In this document: in pieces, positions 1-7,724 of the stretch | How positions within the stretch are numbered: the first letter of the stretch is position 1 | Layout: the number at the start of each line of letters is the position of its first letter | Assembly: GCF_040732315.1 (NCBI RefSeq) | Contig: NZ_CP160388.1 | Location: forward strand, 2,880,494 to 2,944,493 | DNA length: 64,000 bases | Origin: Oryzisolibacter sp. LB2S | Lineage (GTDB): Bacteria > Pseudomonadota > Gammaproteobacteria > Burkholderiales > Burkholderiaceae_C | Direction: 5' to 3' | Notes under the pieces: model-generated | The model's database searches: none | What the model was told of the DNA's origin: nothing | Seen by the model: the letters and a program-made list of their open reading frames with translations, nothing else | Position numbers and translations under genes: made by a program

Positions 1-179
1 TTGAGCATGATGCCGACGCCGATGACGGCCAGCAAAATGCCCAGCAGCAGAGGAAAGTAGCCTGGCCCCATGCGGGCGCCCGTTCCCACGTTGTAAGTAG
101 TCGCGCCCCAGGCAAAGGCGACACCGACAACCAGAAACATCAAGCCGGAAAAGAAATCCTGTTGGCTCTTGATTCTCAC
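1..179 (-). CDS. TctB-family membrane subunit of a tripartite tricarboxylate transporter (partial, left edge)
   Basis: This gene runs off the left edge; only its first 59 codons are present. The product is the small membrane subunit (TctB) of a tripartite tricarboxylate transporter, which works with a large TctA subunit and a periplasmic Bug-type binding protein to import carboxylates. The readable part starts VRIKSQQDFFSG, has a first hydrophobic helix at about residues 10-25, the family-typical motif MGPGYFPLLLG at 37-47, and the beginning of a second helix. The GTG start at 177-179 is chosen because GGGAGAC lies about 8 bases upstream. TctA would be expected just outside the window. Confidence 0.8.
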   Translation of the reverse strand, partial: MRIKSQQDFFSGLMFLVVGVAFAWGATTYNVGTGARMGPGYFPLLLGILLAVIGVGIML

Positions 180-523
180 AAAAGTCTCCCGATTGGAATA
201 CGAGGGGCGATTGTGAGACCCAGGGTCGCCCTCCTTCATGTGGGTTCCACCTACCGTTACCTACAGGTTTTCCCTAGCCCCAGTCCGATGTGCGCGCGGC
301 CCGCACGGCCGGGCAGCAGCGTGTGCTTGAGGGGCGCGAGCATGATCGGAAATCTGTTGCACATCGCCATCCATTGCTCCGCGCCACATGCACGTGCATG
401 CGCGGCCAATTTCGCCCCTAGCGCAGTATTCAAGAGCCTCTCAAGCTCCCAAAACAAGAGCAACCTGCAAGACCCTCCAAGCCCGGAGCGCCCCTTGCAC
501 ACCGGCGGGCCAGGCCAGCCGAG
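180..523. other. intergenic region, 344 bases, no gene recognised
   Basis: This separates the start of the tctB fragment from the end of the GspE-family gene. Short open frames exist on both strands but none has a plausible start site or recognisable protein. The part next to tctB should hold its promoter; no convincing -35/-10 pair was seen. Base composition is slightly less GC-rich than the flanking genes. Confidence 0.5.
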
Positions 524-2317
524 CTACTCCAGCGGCGGCGTGGCTGCGATCACCTCTTCCAGGGTCGTCAGCCCCTCGGCCGCACGCAGCGCACCGGCCA
601 GGCGCAGCGGGCGCATGCCGTCCTGCACGGCCTGGCGGCGCAGCGCGTCGATGGAGGGCGACTGGTGGATCTGGCTCTTGAGCGCCTCGCTCACGGTGAG
701 CAGCTCGTACAGCCCCATGCGGCCGCGAAAGCCCGTCATGCGGCAGTCCACGCAGCCCACCGGTTTGTAGGCGCGGTAGCCGCCGCTGATCTTCCAGGGC
801 CGGATCATGTCGGCCAGCACCTCGGGGTCGGCGGCGGCGTCGATCTCGCGGCACTTTCTGCACAGCGTGCGCACCAGGCGCTGGGCCAGCACGCCCAGCA
901 GCGTGGCGTTGATGAGGTAGGGCGGCACGCCCAGCTCCATGAGGCGCGTGACGGCGCTGGGCGCGTCGTTGGTGTGCAGGGTGCTGAACACCAGGTGGCC
1001 CGTGAGCGCGGCCTGCACCGCCATGTCGGCCGTCTGCAGGTCGCGGATCTCGCCGACCATGATCACGTCCGGGTCCTGGCGCATCAGCGCACGCAGGCCC
1101 TCGGCGAAGGTGAAGTCGAGCTGGGGCTGCACCTGGGTCTGGTTGAAGCTGGGCTCGATCATCTCGATCGGGTCCTCCACCGTGCTCACGTTGACCTCCT
1201 CCGTGGCCACGCGCTTCAGTGTGGAGTACAGCGTCGTGGTCTTGCCCGAGCCCGTGGGGCCGGTGACGAGGATGATGCCGTGCGGGCGCTTGACCAAGGC
1301 CTCCCAGCGCTCGGCGTCATGCGTGGTGAAGCCCAGCGCATCCAGGTCCTTGACGGCGTTGTCGGGGTCGAAGATGCGCATCACCATCTTCTCGCCGAAG
1401 GCCGTGGGCAGGGTCGACAGGCGCATCTCGACCTCGTCGCCGCGCGGGTTGCGCGTCTTGATGCGGCCGTCCTGCGGGCGGCGCTTCTCCACCACGTCCA
1501 TGCGCCCGAGCAGCTTGACGCGCGCCACCATGGCGTTGAGCACGCCCATGGGCATCTGGTAGACGGCGTGCAGCACGCCGTCGATGCGAAAGCGGATCAC
1601 GCCCTGCTCGCGCCGCGGCTCCAGGTGTATGTCGCTGGCGCGCTGATCAAAGGCGTATTGCCAGAGCCAGTCCACGACGCGGATCACGCCCTGATCGTTG
1701 GCGTCGAGCTGCTTGTTGGTCTTGCCCAGCTCCACGAGCTGCTCGAAGCTGCTGCCGCCCGCGCCGCCGCCGCTCTTCTGCGCCTCGCGCACGGACTTGG
1801 CGAGCGCGTAGAACTCCGCCGTGAAGCGCTGTATGTCCTGCGGGCTGGCCATGACGCGGCGCACGCTGCGCCTGGCCTGGCGCTCGACCTCGGCCACCCA
1901 GTCGTCGATGAAGGGCTCGGCCGTGACCACGACCACCTCGTGCGCCGTGACCTGCACGGGCAGCACGCGGTGGCGCTCGGCGTAGCTCGCGCTCATGGCG
2001 TCGGCGACGCGGCCCACGTCCACCTTGAGCGGGTCTATGCGCAGAAACGCCAGGCCCGCGCGCCGGGCCACGTATTCGGTGAGCATGTCCACGTCCAGCG
2101 GCTTGCCGTCGGCCGCGCGCTGCATGCTCAGGTGGCCCAGGCGCACCAGCGGGTGTTGGCTGCTCTCGGCCTGGGCGCAGCGCGCCACGGTGCGCTCTGC
2201 CTGCTCGGCGTCGATCACGCCATCGGCGCGCAGCCAGTCCACGATCTGACGCCAGTGCAGCGGGCCCCGGTGGTCTGCAGCTGCGGGGGGGCTGGCGTGA
2301 TGTGCGGCAAGTGTCAT
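524..2317 (-). CDS. GspE/PilB-family secretion ATPase
   Basis: A 597-residue hexameric ATPase of the type II secretion/type IV pilus assembly family, acting at the inner face of the cytoplasmic membrane. An N-terminal GspE-N-like domain (about 20-170) precedes the motor. The motor has Walker A GPTGSGKTT at 353-361, Walker B DVIMVGEIRD at 417-426, a histidine box STLHTND near 445-451, and the zinc-binding tetracysteine pair C486/C489 and C522/C525, which points to the GspE/PilB assembly branch rather than PilT. No other gsp or pil gene is adjacent, so the machine it serves is unclear. It starts 15 bases after the stop of the spermidine-synthase-like gene and is probably cotranscribed with it. 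Confidence 0.9.
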   Translation of the reverse strand: MTLAAHHASPPAAADHRGPLHWRQIVDWLRADGVIDAEQAERTVARCAQAESSQHPLVRLGHLSMQRAADGKPLDVDMLTEYVARRAGLAFLRIDPLKVDVGRVADAMSASYAERHRVLPVQVTAHEVVVVTAEPFIDDWVAEVERQARRSVRRVMASPQDIQRFTAEFYALAKSVREAQKSGGGAGGSSFEQLVELGKTNKQLDANDQGVIRVVDWLWQYAFDQRASDIHLEPRREQGVIRFRIDGVLHAVYQMPMGVLNAMVARVKLLGRMDVVEKRRPQDGRIKTRNPRGDEVEMRLSTLPTAFGEKMVMRIFDPDNAVKDLDALGFTTHDAERWEALVKRPHGIILVTGPTGSGKTTTLYSTLKRVATEEVNVSTVEDPIEMIEPSFNQTQVQPQLDFTFAEGLRALMRQDPDVIMVGEIRDLQTADMAVQAALTGHLVFSTLHTNDAPSAVTRLMELGVPPYLINATLLGVLAQRLVRTLCRKCREIDAAADPEVLADMIRPWKISGGYRAYKPVGCVDCRMTGFRGRMGLYELLTVSEALKSQIHQSPSIDALRRQAVQDGMRPLRLAGALRAAEGLTTLEEVIAATPPLE

Positions 2318-2332
2318 GGTGTGTTCAGTGAA

Positions 2333-3118
2333 TCAGGCCACGGGCTTGAAGACGCGCAGCCACTTCGGCGCCGGCAGGCCCCAGCGCTCCTGCACGACCT
2401 CGGCGCGCTCGAGCAGCTCGGCGCGTTTCGGGCGCGTGGGCGTGGGCGTGCGCTGGGCCAGCACCACGGTGTTGCCCTCGCGCGTGGGCTTGAAGGCCCA
2501 CAGGGCATCCGCGCCAAAGGCCTCGGCCAGCTGCGCCACGCTGCGCTCGTAGCTCGACGAGCGGCCAAAGAGGTTCACCGTGAGGCAGCCGTCCTCGGTC
2601 AGCAGCGCGCGGCAGTCGGCGTAGAACTCGGCGCTGTCGAGCACGGGCGCGGCCGCGTCGTGGTCATACAGGTCCACGGCCAGCGCGTCCACGGTGGCGC
2701 GCCATTCGGGCTTCTTGATCTCCTGGGCCGCGTCGGCCAGCACCACGCGCTGCATGGGGCCGTCGGGCGGCAGCTTGAACCAGGCGCGGCAGACGGCCTC
2801 CACGCGCGGGTTGAGCTCGATGGCGGTGCAGCACATGCGCAGCTTCTTGCGGCAGAACTTGGTGATGGCGCCCGCGCCCAGGCCCAGCTGCATGGCGTGG
2901 CGCCGGGCCACGCTGGGCGCGGGCACGAAGAGCAGCCAGGCCATCATGCGCTGCACATATTCGAGCTCCAGGTCAAACGGCGCGTCTATGCGCATGGAGC
3001 CCTGTATCCAGGGCGTGCCCAGGTGCAGGTGGCGCACCTCGCCATCGTCGGAGACGCTGACCTCGGGCAGTTCGGCGGCGGTGGTTTTCTTGCGTGCCAA
3101 GTTGCTATACCAATCCAA
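2333..3118 (-). CDS. spermidine-synthase-like (SAM/dcSAM-binding) protein
   Basis: A 261-residue protein with a spermidine synthase/methyltransferase Rossmann fold. The nucleotide-binding loop appears as QLGLGAGAITKF near residue 77, followed by the acidic strand end AIELNP and a later DLYDHD segment. Proteins of this type are often labelled spermidine synthase, but many lack aminopropyltransferase activity, so the substrate is unknown. The first codon is TTG at 3116-3118, overlapping the end of the upstream glycosylase by 14 bases; no strong ribosome site was seen and a later start is possible. Gene order suggests an operon with the glycosylase and the GspE-type ATPase. Confidence 0.75.
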   Translation of the reverse strand: MDWYSNLARKKTTAAELPEVSVSDDGEVRHLHLGTPWIQGSMRIDAPFDLELEYVQRMMAWLLFVPAPSVARRHAMQLGLGAGAITKFCRKKLRMCCTAIELNPRVEAVCRAWFKLPPDGPMQRVVLADAAQEIKKPEWRATVDALAVDLYDHDAAAPVLDSAEFYADCRALLTEDGCLTVNLFGRSSSYERSVAQLAEAFGADALWAFKPTREGNTVVLAQRTPTPTRPKRAELLERAEVVQERWGLPAPKWLRVFKPVA

Positions 3119-3656
3119 AAGTTGCCAGGGCCTCGGCCCAGGCGTTCAGTTTTTTCTCGAAACTCCACGACGCGTTCGCCGGGCTGGTCGACGGCAGGCG
3201 CAGGCTGGCGATGCGCGCCTGGCCATCGGGCCCCAGGCCGCTGCGCACGGCCCTGGCGTGGCGAAAACTCTCCCCGCCATTGTGGGCGATGGCGGCCAGG
3301 CCCGGCAGCCCGATCAGCAGGCCGGCGAAGTCGTTGATCTGCGCATTGCGGATGCTGGCGTCCAGACTGCCCTCACGCTCGCAGGCGGCATACACGTCCC
3401 ACAGCCCCAGGCCCCGCGCCAGCAGCCAGCGGCAGCGCGCGGGGTAGTCCTCGCGCCCAGGCAGCGGATGCTGCGGCCACAGCGCCGCGAGGATGGGCCA
3501 GAAATGGTTCTGCGGATGGCCGTAGTACTGCTGCGCGACCAGCGACGCCCGCCCCGGAAAGCTGCCCAGCACCAGCACGCGCGTGCCAGGCCCCACGACG
3601 GGCGGCAGGCCGGCAAGCCGGGGAGCGGAGGACAGGGGTGGGTGCAAAGGCTGCAT
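3105..3656 (-). CDS. DNA-deoxyinosine glycosylase (UDG superfamily, family 6)
   Basis: A 183-residue uracil-DNA-glycosylase-fold enzyme expected to remove hypoxanthine (deaminated adenine) from DNA and start base excision repair. The N-terminal motif GSFPGRASLVAQQYYGHP with the following QNHFWPIL is typical of this family. The C-terminal LPSTSPAN corresponds to the second active-site motif. Full length for the family. The last 14 bases overlap the start of the spermidine-synthase-like gene. An inverted copy of the dispersed hairpin repeat lies immediately upstream of the start. Confidence 0.85.
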   Translation of the reverse strand: MQPLHPPLSSAPRLAGLPPVVGPGTRVLVLGSFPGRASLVAQQYYGHPQNHFWPILAALWPQHPLPGREDYPARCRWLLARGLGLWDVYAACEREGSLDASIRNAQINDFAGLLIGLPGLAAIAHNGGESFRHARAVRSGLGPDGQARIASLRLPSTSPANASWSFEKKLNAWAEALATFGLV

Positions 3657-3671
3657 GAGGGTCTGGAGAAA

Positions 3672-3724
3672 CTATCAATAGCATAGCTGCTCGCGCTTGT
3701 CCCACAAGCGCCAGAGGCCGAAAA
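3672..3724 (-). repeat. dispersed hairpin repeat, copy 1 (inverted)
   Basis: The best-formed hairpin of the nine copies. The stem GCGCTTG at 3693-3699 pairs with CAAGCGC at 3705-3711 around loop TCCCA, flanked on the minus strand by TTTTCGGCCTCTGG and GAGCAGCTAT. It fills the gap between tatD and the glycosylase gene. This is the only copy in the minus orientation. Confidence 0.8.
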
Positions 3725-3733
3725 CACCCAAAA

Positions 3734-4579
3734 TCATCCCACAAGCCCAGCGAGCCGCGGCAGGGCCGCGCAGGCGTTGGCGTGCGTGGCCTGGGACAGC
3801 TCCGCACTGGTCATGCCGCGCAGGCCGGCCACCACGGCGGCGATGCGCGGCAGCTCTGCCGGGCTGTTGCGCGCGGGGGCGCGACCCGCGGCGCGCTCGG
3901 CGGCCGTGACGTAGAGCCAGTACGGCGGGATGTCGGGCGCGTCGGTCTCGAGCACCAGGGCGTCTGGCGGCAGCTCGGCCGCCAGGCGGCGCAGCTGCAG
4001 CGCGCGCTCATAGGTCACGGCGCCGCCAAAGCCGAGCTTGAAGCCCATGGCGATGAAGGCATGGGCCTGCTGCAGGCTGCCATTGAAGGCATGGGCGATG
4101 CCGCCACGCACGGGCAGCTCGCGCAGGCCCTTGAGCAGCCGGTCGGCCGAGCGGCGCACATGCAGGATCACCGGCAGGTCATGGCGCCGGGCCAGCTGCA
4201 GCTGGGCGCGGTAGAAATGCTCCTGGCGCGCGGGATCCAGGCCGGGCACGAAGTAGTCCAGCCCGATCTCGCCCACGGCCACGAGCCGCGGGTCGTCGCG
4301 GTATTGCGCAAGGGCATCGGCCAGGACGTCGAGATCACCCTCACCGGCCCGCGGGGTGTAGAGCGGGTGTATGCCGAGCGCATAGCTGTCGCCGTGGCGC
4401 CGCGCCATGTCGCGCACGGCCTCCAGATTGGCCAGCTCCACGGCCGGCAGCACGCAATGCGCCACGCCGGCCGCGGCCGCCCGGGCGCGCTCGGCATCGG
4501 CCCAGGCCTGGCCGCCATGGGCCACGAATTCGTCGAGGTGGCAATGGGTGTCTATCCAGCGCTGCATGCGCCGGATCAT
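3734..4579 (-). CDS. tatD: TatD-family metal-dependent deoxyribonuclease
   Basis: A 281-residue TIM-barrel hydrolase of the TatD family, 3'-5' nucleases implicated in DNA repair and nucleic-acid turnover. Metal ligands are visible as THCHLDEF near the N terminus, GEIGLDYF, HVRR, HAFNGS and ETDAPDIPP. The start at 4577-4579 is preceded by GGGGTGGC; a second ATG four codons later (MQRW) is an alternative. It begins 10 bases after the DUF2892 gene stops, suggesting one transcript with the ArsR repressor and DUF2892 genes. Several TatD paralogues commonly coexist, so the exact paralogue is not assigned. Confidence 0.85.
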   Translation of the reverse strand: MIRRMQRWIDTHCHLDEFVAHGGQAWADAERARAAAAGVAHCVLPAVELANLEAVRDMARRHGDSYALGIHPLYTPRAGEGDLDVLADALAQYRDDPRLVAVGEIGLDYFVPGLDPARQEHFYRAQLQLARRHDLPVILHVRRSADRLLKGLRELPVRGGIAHAFNGSLQQAHAFIAMGFKLGFGGAVTYERALQLRRLAAELPPDALVLETDAPDIPPYWLYVTAAERAAGRAPARNSPAELPRIAAVVAGLRGMTSAELSQATHANACAALPRLAGLVG

Positions 4580-4589
4580 GCCACCCCGG

Positions 4590-4790
4590 TCAGGCGCCGT
4601 CGTTCTTGCGCACGGCGCAGGTGTTGATGCCCAGCAGCGAATAGGCCGGGCAGCCGCCGACGAGGCCCGTGAGCAGCGGCACCACGCCTATCCAGCCCCA
4701 CCAGCCCACGGTGCCCGTGGCGGCCAGGGCGATGAGCACCAGCCCGACGACGATGCGCAGGCCACGATCGAGACCTCCAACGTTTTTCAT
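4590..4790 (-). CDS. DUF2892 (YgaP transmembrane-like) small membrane protein
   Basis: A 66-residue inner-membrane protein starting MKNVGGLDR, with two hydrophobic helices and the family signature GCPAYSLLGINTC near the end. The domain equals the membrane anchor of the YgaP rhodanese, here without the rhodanese part. The start at 4788-4790 is chosen because AGGAGAG lies 6 bases upstream; an in-frame ATG eight codons earlier lacks such a site. The ArsR gene lies directly upstream (42 bases), matching the ygaV-ygaP order in other bacteria and suggesting a role in sulfide or reactive-sulfur handling. Confidence 0.8.
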   Translation of the reverse strand: MKNVGGLDRGLRIVVGLVLIALAATGTVGWWGWIGVVPLLTGLVGGCPAYSLLGINTCAVRKNDGA

Positions 4791-4832
4791 GATTTCTCTC
4801 CTGATTGACAACAAAACCTGGCTGCACGGCGC

Positions 4833-5141
4833 TCAGGCGCAGTAGATGTCCTTGAGCGTCGCGATCAGCTTCTTCACCGCGGGGTCGGCAATGCGGTAGT
4901 ACAGGGTCTGCGCGTCGCGCCGGTAGGCCACAAGACCCTCCTCGCGCATGCGCGCCAGATGCTGCGACAGCGCGGACTGGCTCAGCTGCACCTGCTCGAG
5001 CAGCGTCCCCACCGAGGCCTCGCCCTGCTCTATGAGCAGGCACAGCACCAGCAACCTCTGCTCATTGCCCACCGTCCGCAGCAGTGCCGCGGCGCGGGCC
5101 GCGCCTTGCTGCATGAATTCCTGATCGATGGCCGTGCTCAC
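4833..5141 (-). CDS. ArsR/SmtB-family repressor with two cysteines (YgaV/BigR/SqrR-like)
   Basis: A 102-residue winged-helix repressor. The recognition helix region reads SQSALSQHLARMREEG (about 53-68), followed by wing residues AYRRDAQTLYYRI. Two cysteines are present, C34 in helix 2 (VLCLL) and C101 near the C terminus (IYCA). This arrangement matches persulfide-sensing YgaV, BigR and SqrR rather than the metal-binding ArsR sites. The downstream gene encodes a YgaP-type membrane domain and an AhpD-like gene is divergent, so it probably controls both. The ligand is inferred, not shown. Confidence 0.85.
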   Translation of the reverse strand: MSTAIDQEFMQQGAARAAALLRTVGNEQRLLVLCLLIEQGEASVGTLLEQVQLSQSALSQHLARMREEGLVAYRRDAQTLYYRIADPAVKKLIATLKDIYCA

Positions 5142-5248
5142 TGAAATGCTCCTTTTTGCAAAGGCGCAAATTTATACCTTTCTAATTTAGACGATACTAA
5201 TACATGCGTCAAGCCGGCGCGTTTCTTTCTCAACCCAAGGAACCCACC
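5142..5248. promoter_or_regulatory. divergent promoter/operator between the arsR-type and AhpD-like genes
   Basis: An AT-rich island in a GC-rich setting. The imperfect palindrome TCTAATTTAGA lies at 5181-5191 and is a good candidate ArsR-family operator. On the minus strand TATAAA (5176-5171) could be the -10 for the repressor gene. On the plus strand TACTAAT at 5196-5202 could be the -10 for the AhpD-like gene. The palindrome sits between the two, so binding would block both. The assignment rests on composition and symmetry only. Confidence 0.5.
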
Positions 5249-5617
5249 ATGTCCTCCAGCACCGACTACAAGACCCTCACACGCGAAATCTCCGGCAACG
5301 TGAGCCAGTTGCGCACCAGCCAGCCCGAGGTGATGCAGGGCTTCAACGCCATGGGCAAGGCCGCACTCACCGCGGGCGCCATCGACGCCAAGACCAAGGA
5401 GCTGATCGCCCTGGGCATTGGCGTGGCCGCGCGCTGCGACGGCTGCATAGGCTTTCACACCCAGGCCCTGGCGCGCCTGGGCGCCACGCGCGCCGAGGTG
5501 CACGAGACCCTGGCCATCGCCGTCTACATGGGCGGCGGCCCCGCGCTGATGTATGCGGCCAACGCCGTGGCCGCGTTCGATCAGGCGGCCCCCGAACAAG
5601 CGCCCGCCGGCACCTGA
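5249..5617 (+). CDS. AhpD-like carboxymuconolactone decarboxylase-family protein
   Basis: A 122-residue protein of the CMD/AhpD fold with the redox motif RCDGCIGFHT (CxxC plus downstream His) typical of alkylhydroperoxidase-like members. These reduce peroxides or act as thiol-disulfide relays. The start at 5249 (MSSSTDYK) is chosen because CCAAGGAA lies 8 bases upstream; an ATG 15 codons earlier would overlap the promoter. It is divergent from the two-cysteine ArsR repressor, so control by thiol or sulfide stress is likely. The physiological substrate cannot be read from the sequence. Confidence 0.85.
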   Translation: MSSSTDYKTLTREISGNVSQLRTSQPEVMQGFNAMGKAALTAGAIDAKTKELIALGIGVAARCDGCIGFHTQALARLGATRAEVHETLAIAVYMGGGPALMYAANAVAAFDQAAPEQAPAGT

Positions 5618-5755
5618 GCCCGCTGCCTGCGCCCCTGGCCCGGGCGCCTGCACCGGCCCGCACCGCTCCGCGCCCATGCGGGGGGGCGATGCGCGCAAGC
5701 GCTTTCCGTGCTACCGTGAACGCCCTGCCACCCCTTGCGTCATGGAGGTGCCTGC

Positions 5756-6679
5756 ATGCCCCGGCCCGCCCGCTACAGCCCTTCCCGCAGCGCCCGCGCG
5801 CGCCTGCCCGCGGCGCCGGCCACGCCCGACGCGCCCAACGCGCCCGACACTCCAATCCCCCCCACGGACCAGGACGGCCCGCCACGACGCCGGCGCCGCC
5901 CCACGGCGCTGCAGCTGCAAGGGGCGGCCCTGGCGCTGCTGGCCCTGCTGCTGGTCATGGGCCTGTGGTGGCGCCAGCCGCCCGCGGCGCCCACCATCAC
6001 GCAAAAGGCCATCGACGCGGCCGTGCTGCACACGCTGCAGACGCGCACCCTGCCGTCGGCCGCCGCACGCGCGGCCGAGGCCGTGGTGCCCTCGGTGGTG
6101 CGCGTCATAGGCCTTGGGCGCACCCGCAAGGGCGAGGAGGTCGAGCGCAGCGTGGGCACGGGCGTGGTCATCGTCGACAGGGGCGTGATCCTGACCAACC
6201 TGCATGTGGTGCGCGACGCCGACCGCATCAGCGTCACCTTCACCGATGGCACCGAAACCAACGCCAGCATCAGCGGCACCCAGCCCGAGAACGACCTGGC
6301 CGTGCTGCAGGCGCATGAGGTGCCCGACGATCTGCAGGCCGCGCCGCTGCGCTCCACGCAGAACCTGCGCGCGGGCGATGGCGTGGTCGTCATCGGCTTT
6401 CCGTTCGGCATCGGGCCGTCGGCATCGGCGGGCGTGGTCTCGGGCCTGGGGCGCACCTTCGAGTCGCCCGAAGGGGGGCAGGAGCTCTCCGACCTGATCC
6501 AGTTCGACGCCGCGGCCAACCCGGGCAATTCGGGCGGACCGCTGATCACGTTCGACGGCGAGGTCGTGGGCATAGTCACCGCCATCCTCAACCCCACGCC
6601 CGCGCGCACCTTCCTCGGCATAGGCTTTGCCGTACCCATAGAGAACGCGGCGCGCGCCGCCGGCATGTCGCCGTTCTGA
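5756..6679 (+). CDS. membrane-anchored trypsin-like serine protease (DegP/HtrA type, no PDZ)
   Basis: A 307-residue protein with a Pro/Ala-rich cytoplasmic N terminus, an Arg cluster (RRRRR near 44-48), one transmembrane helix at about 52-71, and a periplasmic S1C protease domain. The catalytic triad is readable: H150 in TNLHV, D180 in ENDLAVL and S259 in GNSGGP. There is no PDZ domain after the protease core, unlike DegP/DegQ. The start is set by GGAGGTG five bases before the ATG at 5756. It is followed 22 bases later by moxR and probably forms one transcript with the MoxR, DUF58 and VWA genes. Confidence 0.85.
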   Translation: MPRPARYSPSRSARARLPAAPATPDAPNAPDTPIPPTDQDGPPRRRRRPTALQLQGAALALLALLLVMGLWWRQPPAAPTITQKAIDAAVLHTLQTRTLPSAAARAAEAVVPSVVRVIGLGRTRKGEEVERSVGTGVVIVDRGVILTNLHVVRDADRISVTFTDGTETNASISGTQPENDLAVLQAHEVPDDLQAAPLRSTQNLRAGDGVVVIGFPFGIGPSASAGVVSGLGRTFESPEGGQELSDLIQFDAAANPGNSGGPLITFDGEVVGIVTAILNPTPARTFLGIGFAVPIENAARAAGMSPF

Positions 6680-6701
6680 CCGTTCACGCGAGGAGAGCAC
6701 C

Positions 6702-7724
6702 ATGCACAACGTCCCCCCCGCCAGCGCCACGCTCATGGAGCAGATCCTCTACGAGGTCAAGCGCGTCGTCGTCGGCCAGGACCGCTTTCTCGAGCGCGTG
6801 ATGGTCGCCATGCTGGCCCAGGGCCACCTGCTCGTCGAGGGCGTGCCGGGCCTGGCCAAGACGCTCACCGTGAAGACGCTGGCGGCCTGCATCCAGGGCC
6901 AGTTCAAGCGCATACAGTTCACGCCCGACCTGGTGCCCGCCGACCTCACGGGCACGCGCATGTACAACCAGCGCACGGGCGAGTTCAGCACCACGCTGGG
7001 CCCGGTGTTCGCCCATCTGCTGCTGGCCGACGAGATCAACCGTGCGCCGGCCAAGGTGCAGAGCGCGCTGCTCGAGGTCATGCAGGAGCGCCAGGTGACC
7101 ATTGCCGGCCACAGCCACCCGGTGCCCGAGCCCTTCGTGGTCATGGCCACGCAAAACCCCATAGAGACCGAGGGCACCTACCAGCTGCCCGAGGCCCAGG
7201 TGGACCGCTTCATGATGAAGGTGCTGATAGCCTACCCGAGCGAGGAGGAGGAATACGTGATCGCCCAGCGCGCGCTGGCCCCGCCCGTGGAGGTGGCGCC
7301 CGTGGCCACGACGGAGCAGCTCGCGCAGCTGCAGCGGGACTGCCGCAAGGTCTATGTGGATCCCTCGCTCATCCAGTACGGCGTGCGCCTCGTGGCGGCC
7401 ACGCGCGCGCCGGCGCAGCATGGCCTGCGCGAGCTGGCCGGCCATATCGCCTGCGGCGCCAGCCCGCGCGCCACCATCGCCCTGGCCGAGGGCGCCCAGG
7501 CCCTGGCCCTGCTGCGCGGGCGCGGCTACGCGCTGCCCGAGGACCTGCTGGAGCTCGCGCACGACGTGCTGCGCCACCGCATCGCCCTGAGCTACGAGGC
7601 GCTGGCCGAGGGTGTGGACGCGGACACGCTGATCCAGCGCATCATGGCCGAGCTGCCGCCGCCCGCGCGCCCGCTGCACCATTGGGCCGAGCAGGCCGCC
7701 GCCGCGGAGGCCCGCCGTGCCTGA
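6702..7724 (+). CDS. MoxR-family AAA+ ATPase
   Basis: A 340-residue AAA+ ATPase of the MoxR family, chaperone-like proteins that work with von Willebrand factor A proteins to mature complexes or handle envelope stress. Walker A reads GVPGLAKT near residues 47-54, Walker B LLLADEIN near 108, and sensor 1 ATQNPIETEGTYQLPEAQ follows. It is preceded by GAGGAGAGCACC as ribosome site. The last 8 bases overlap the DUF58 gene, indicating translational coupling and a MoxR-DUF58-VWA module. Confidence 0.9.
   Translation: MHNVPPASATLMEQILYEVKRVVVGQDRFLERVMVAMLAQGHLLVEGVPGLAKTLTVKTLAACIQGQFKRIQFTPDLVPADLTGTRMYNQRTGEFSTTLGPVFAHLLLADEINRAPAKVQSALLEVMQERQVTIAGHSHPVPEPFVVMATQNPIETEGTYQLPEAQVDRFMMKVLIAYPSEEEEYVIAQRALAPPVEVAPVATTEQLAQLQRDCRKVYVDPSLIQYGVRLVAATRAPAQHGLRELAGHIACGASPRATIALAEGAQALALLRGRGYALPEDLLELAHDVLRHRIALSYEALAEGVDADTLIQRIMAELPPPARPLHHWAEQAAAAEARRA

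Noticed and set aside
665..3337. Long plus-strand open frame of 890 codons opposite the GspE and spermidine-synthase-like genes
   Set aside because: It has repetitive His/Ala/Arg composition with no domain and lies opposite clear genes; this is a common by-product of GC-rich codon use. The same applies to the long frames opposite fdnG, selB and the FdhF/YdeP-like gene.
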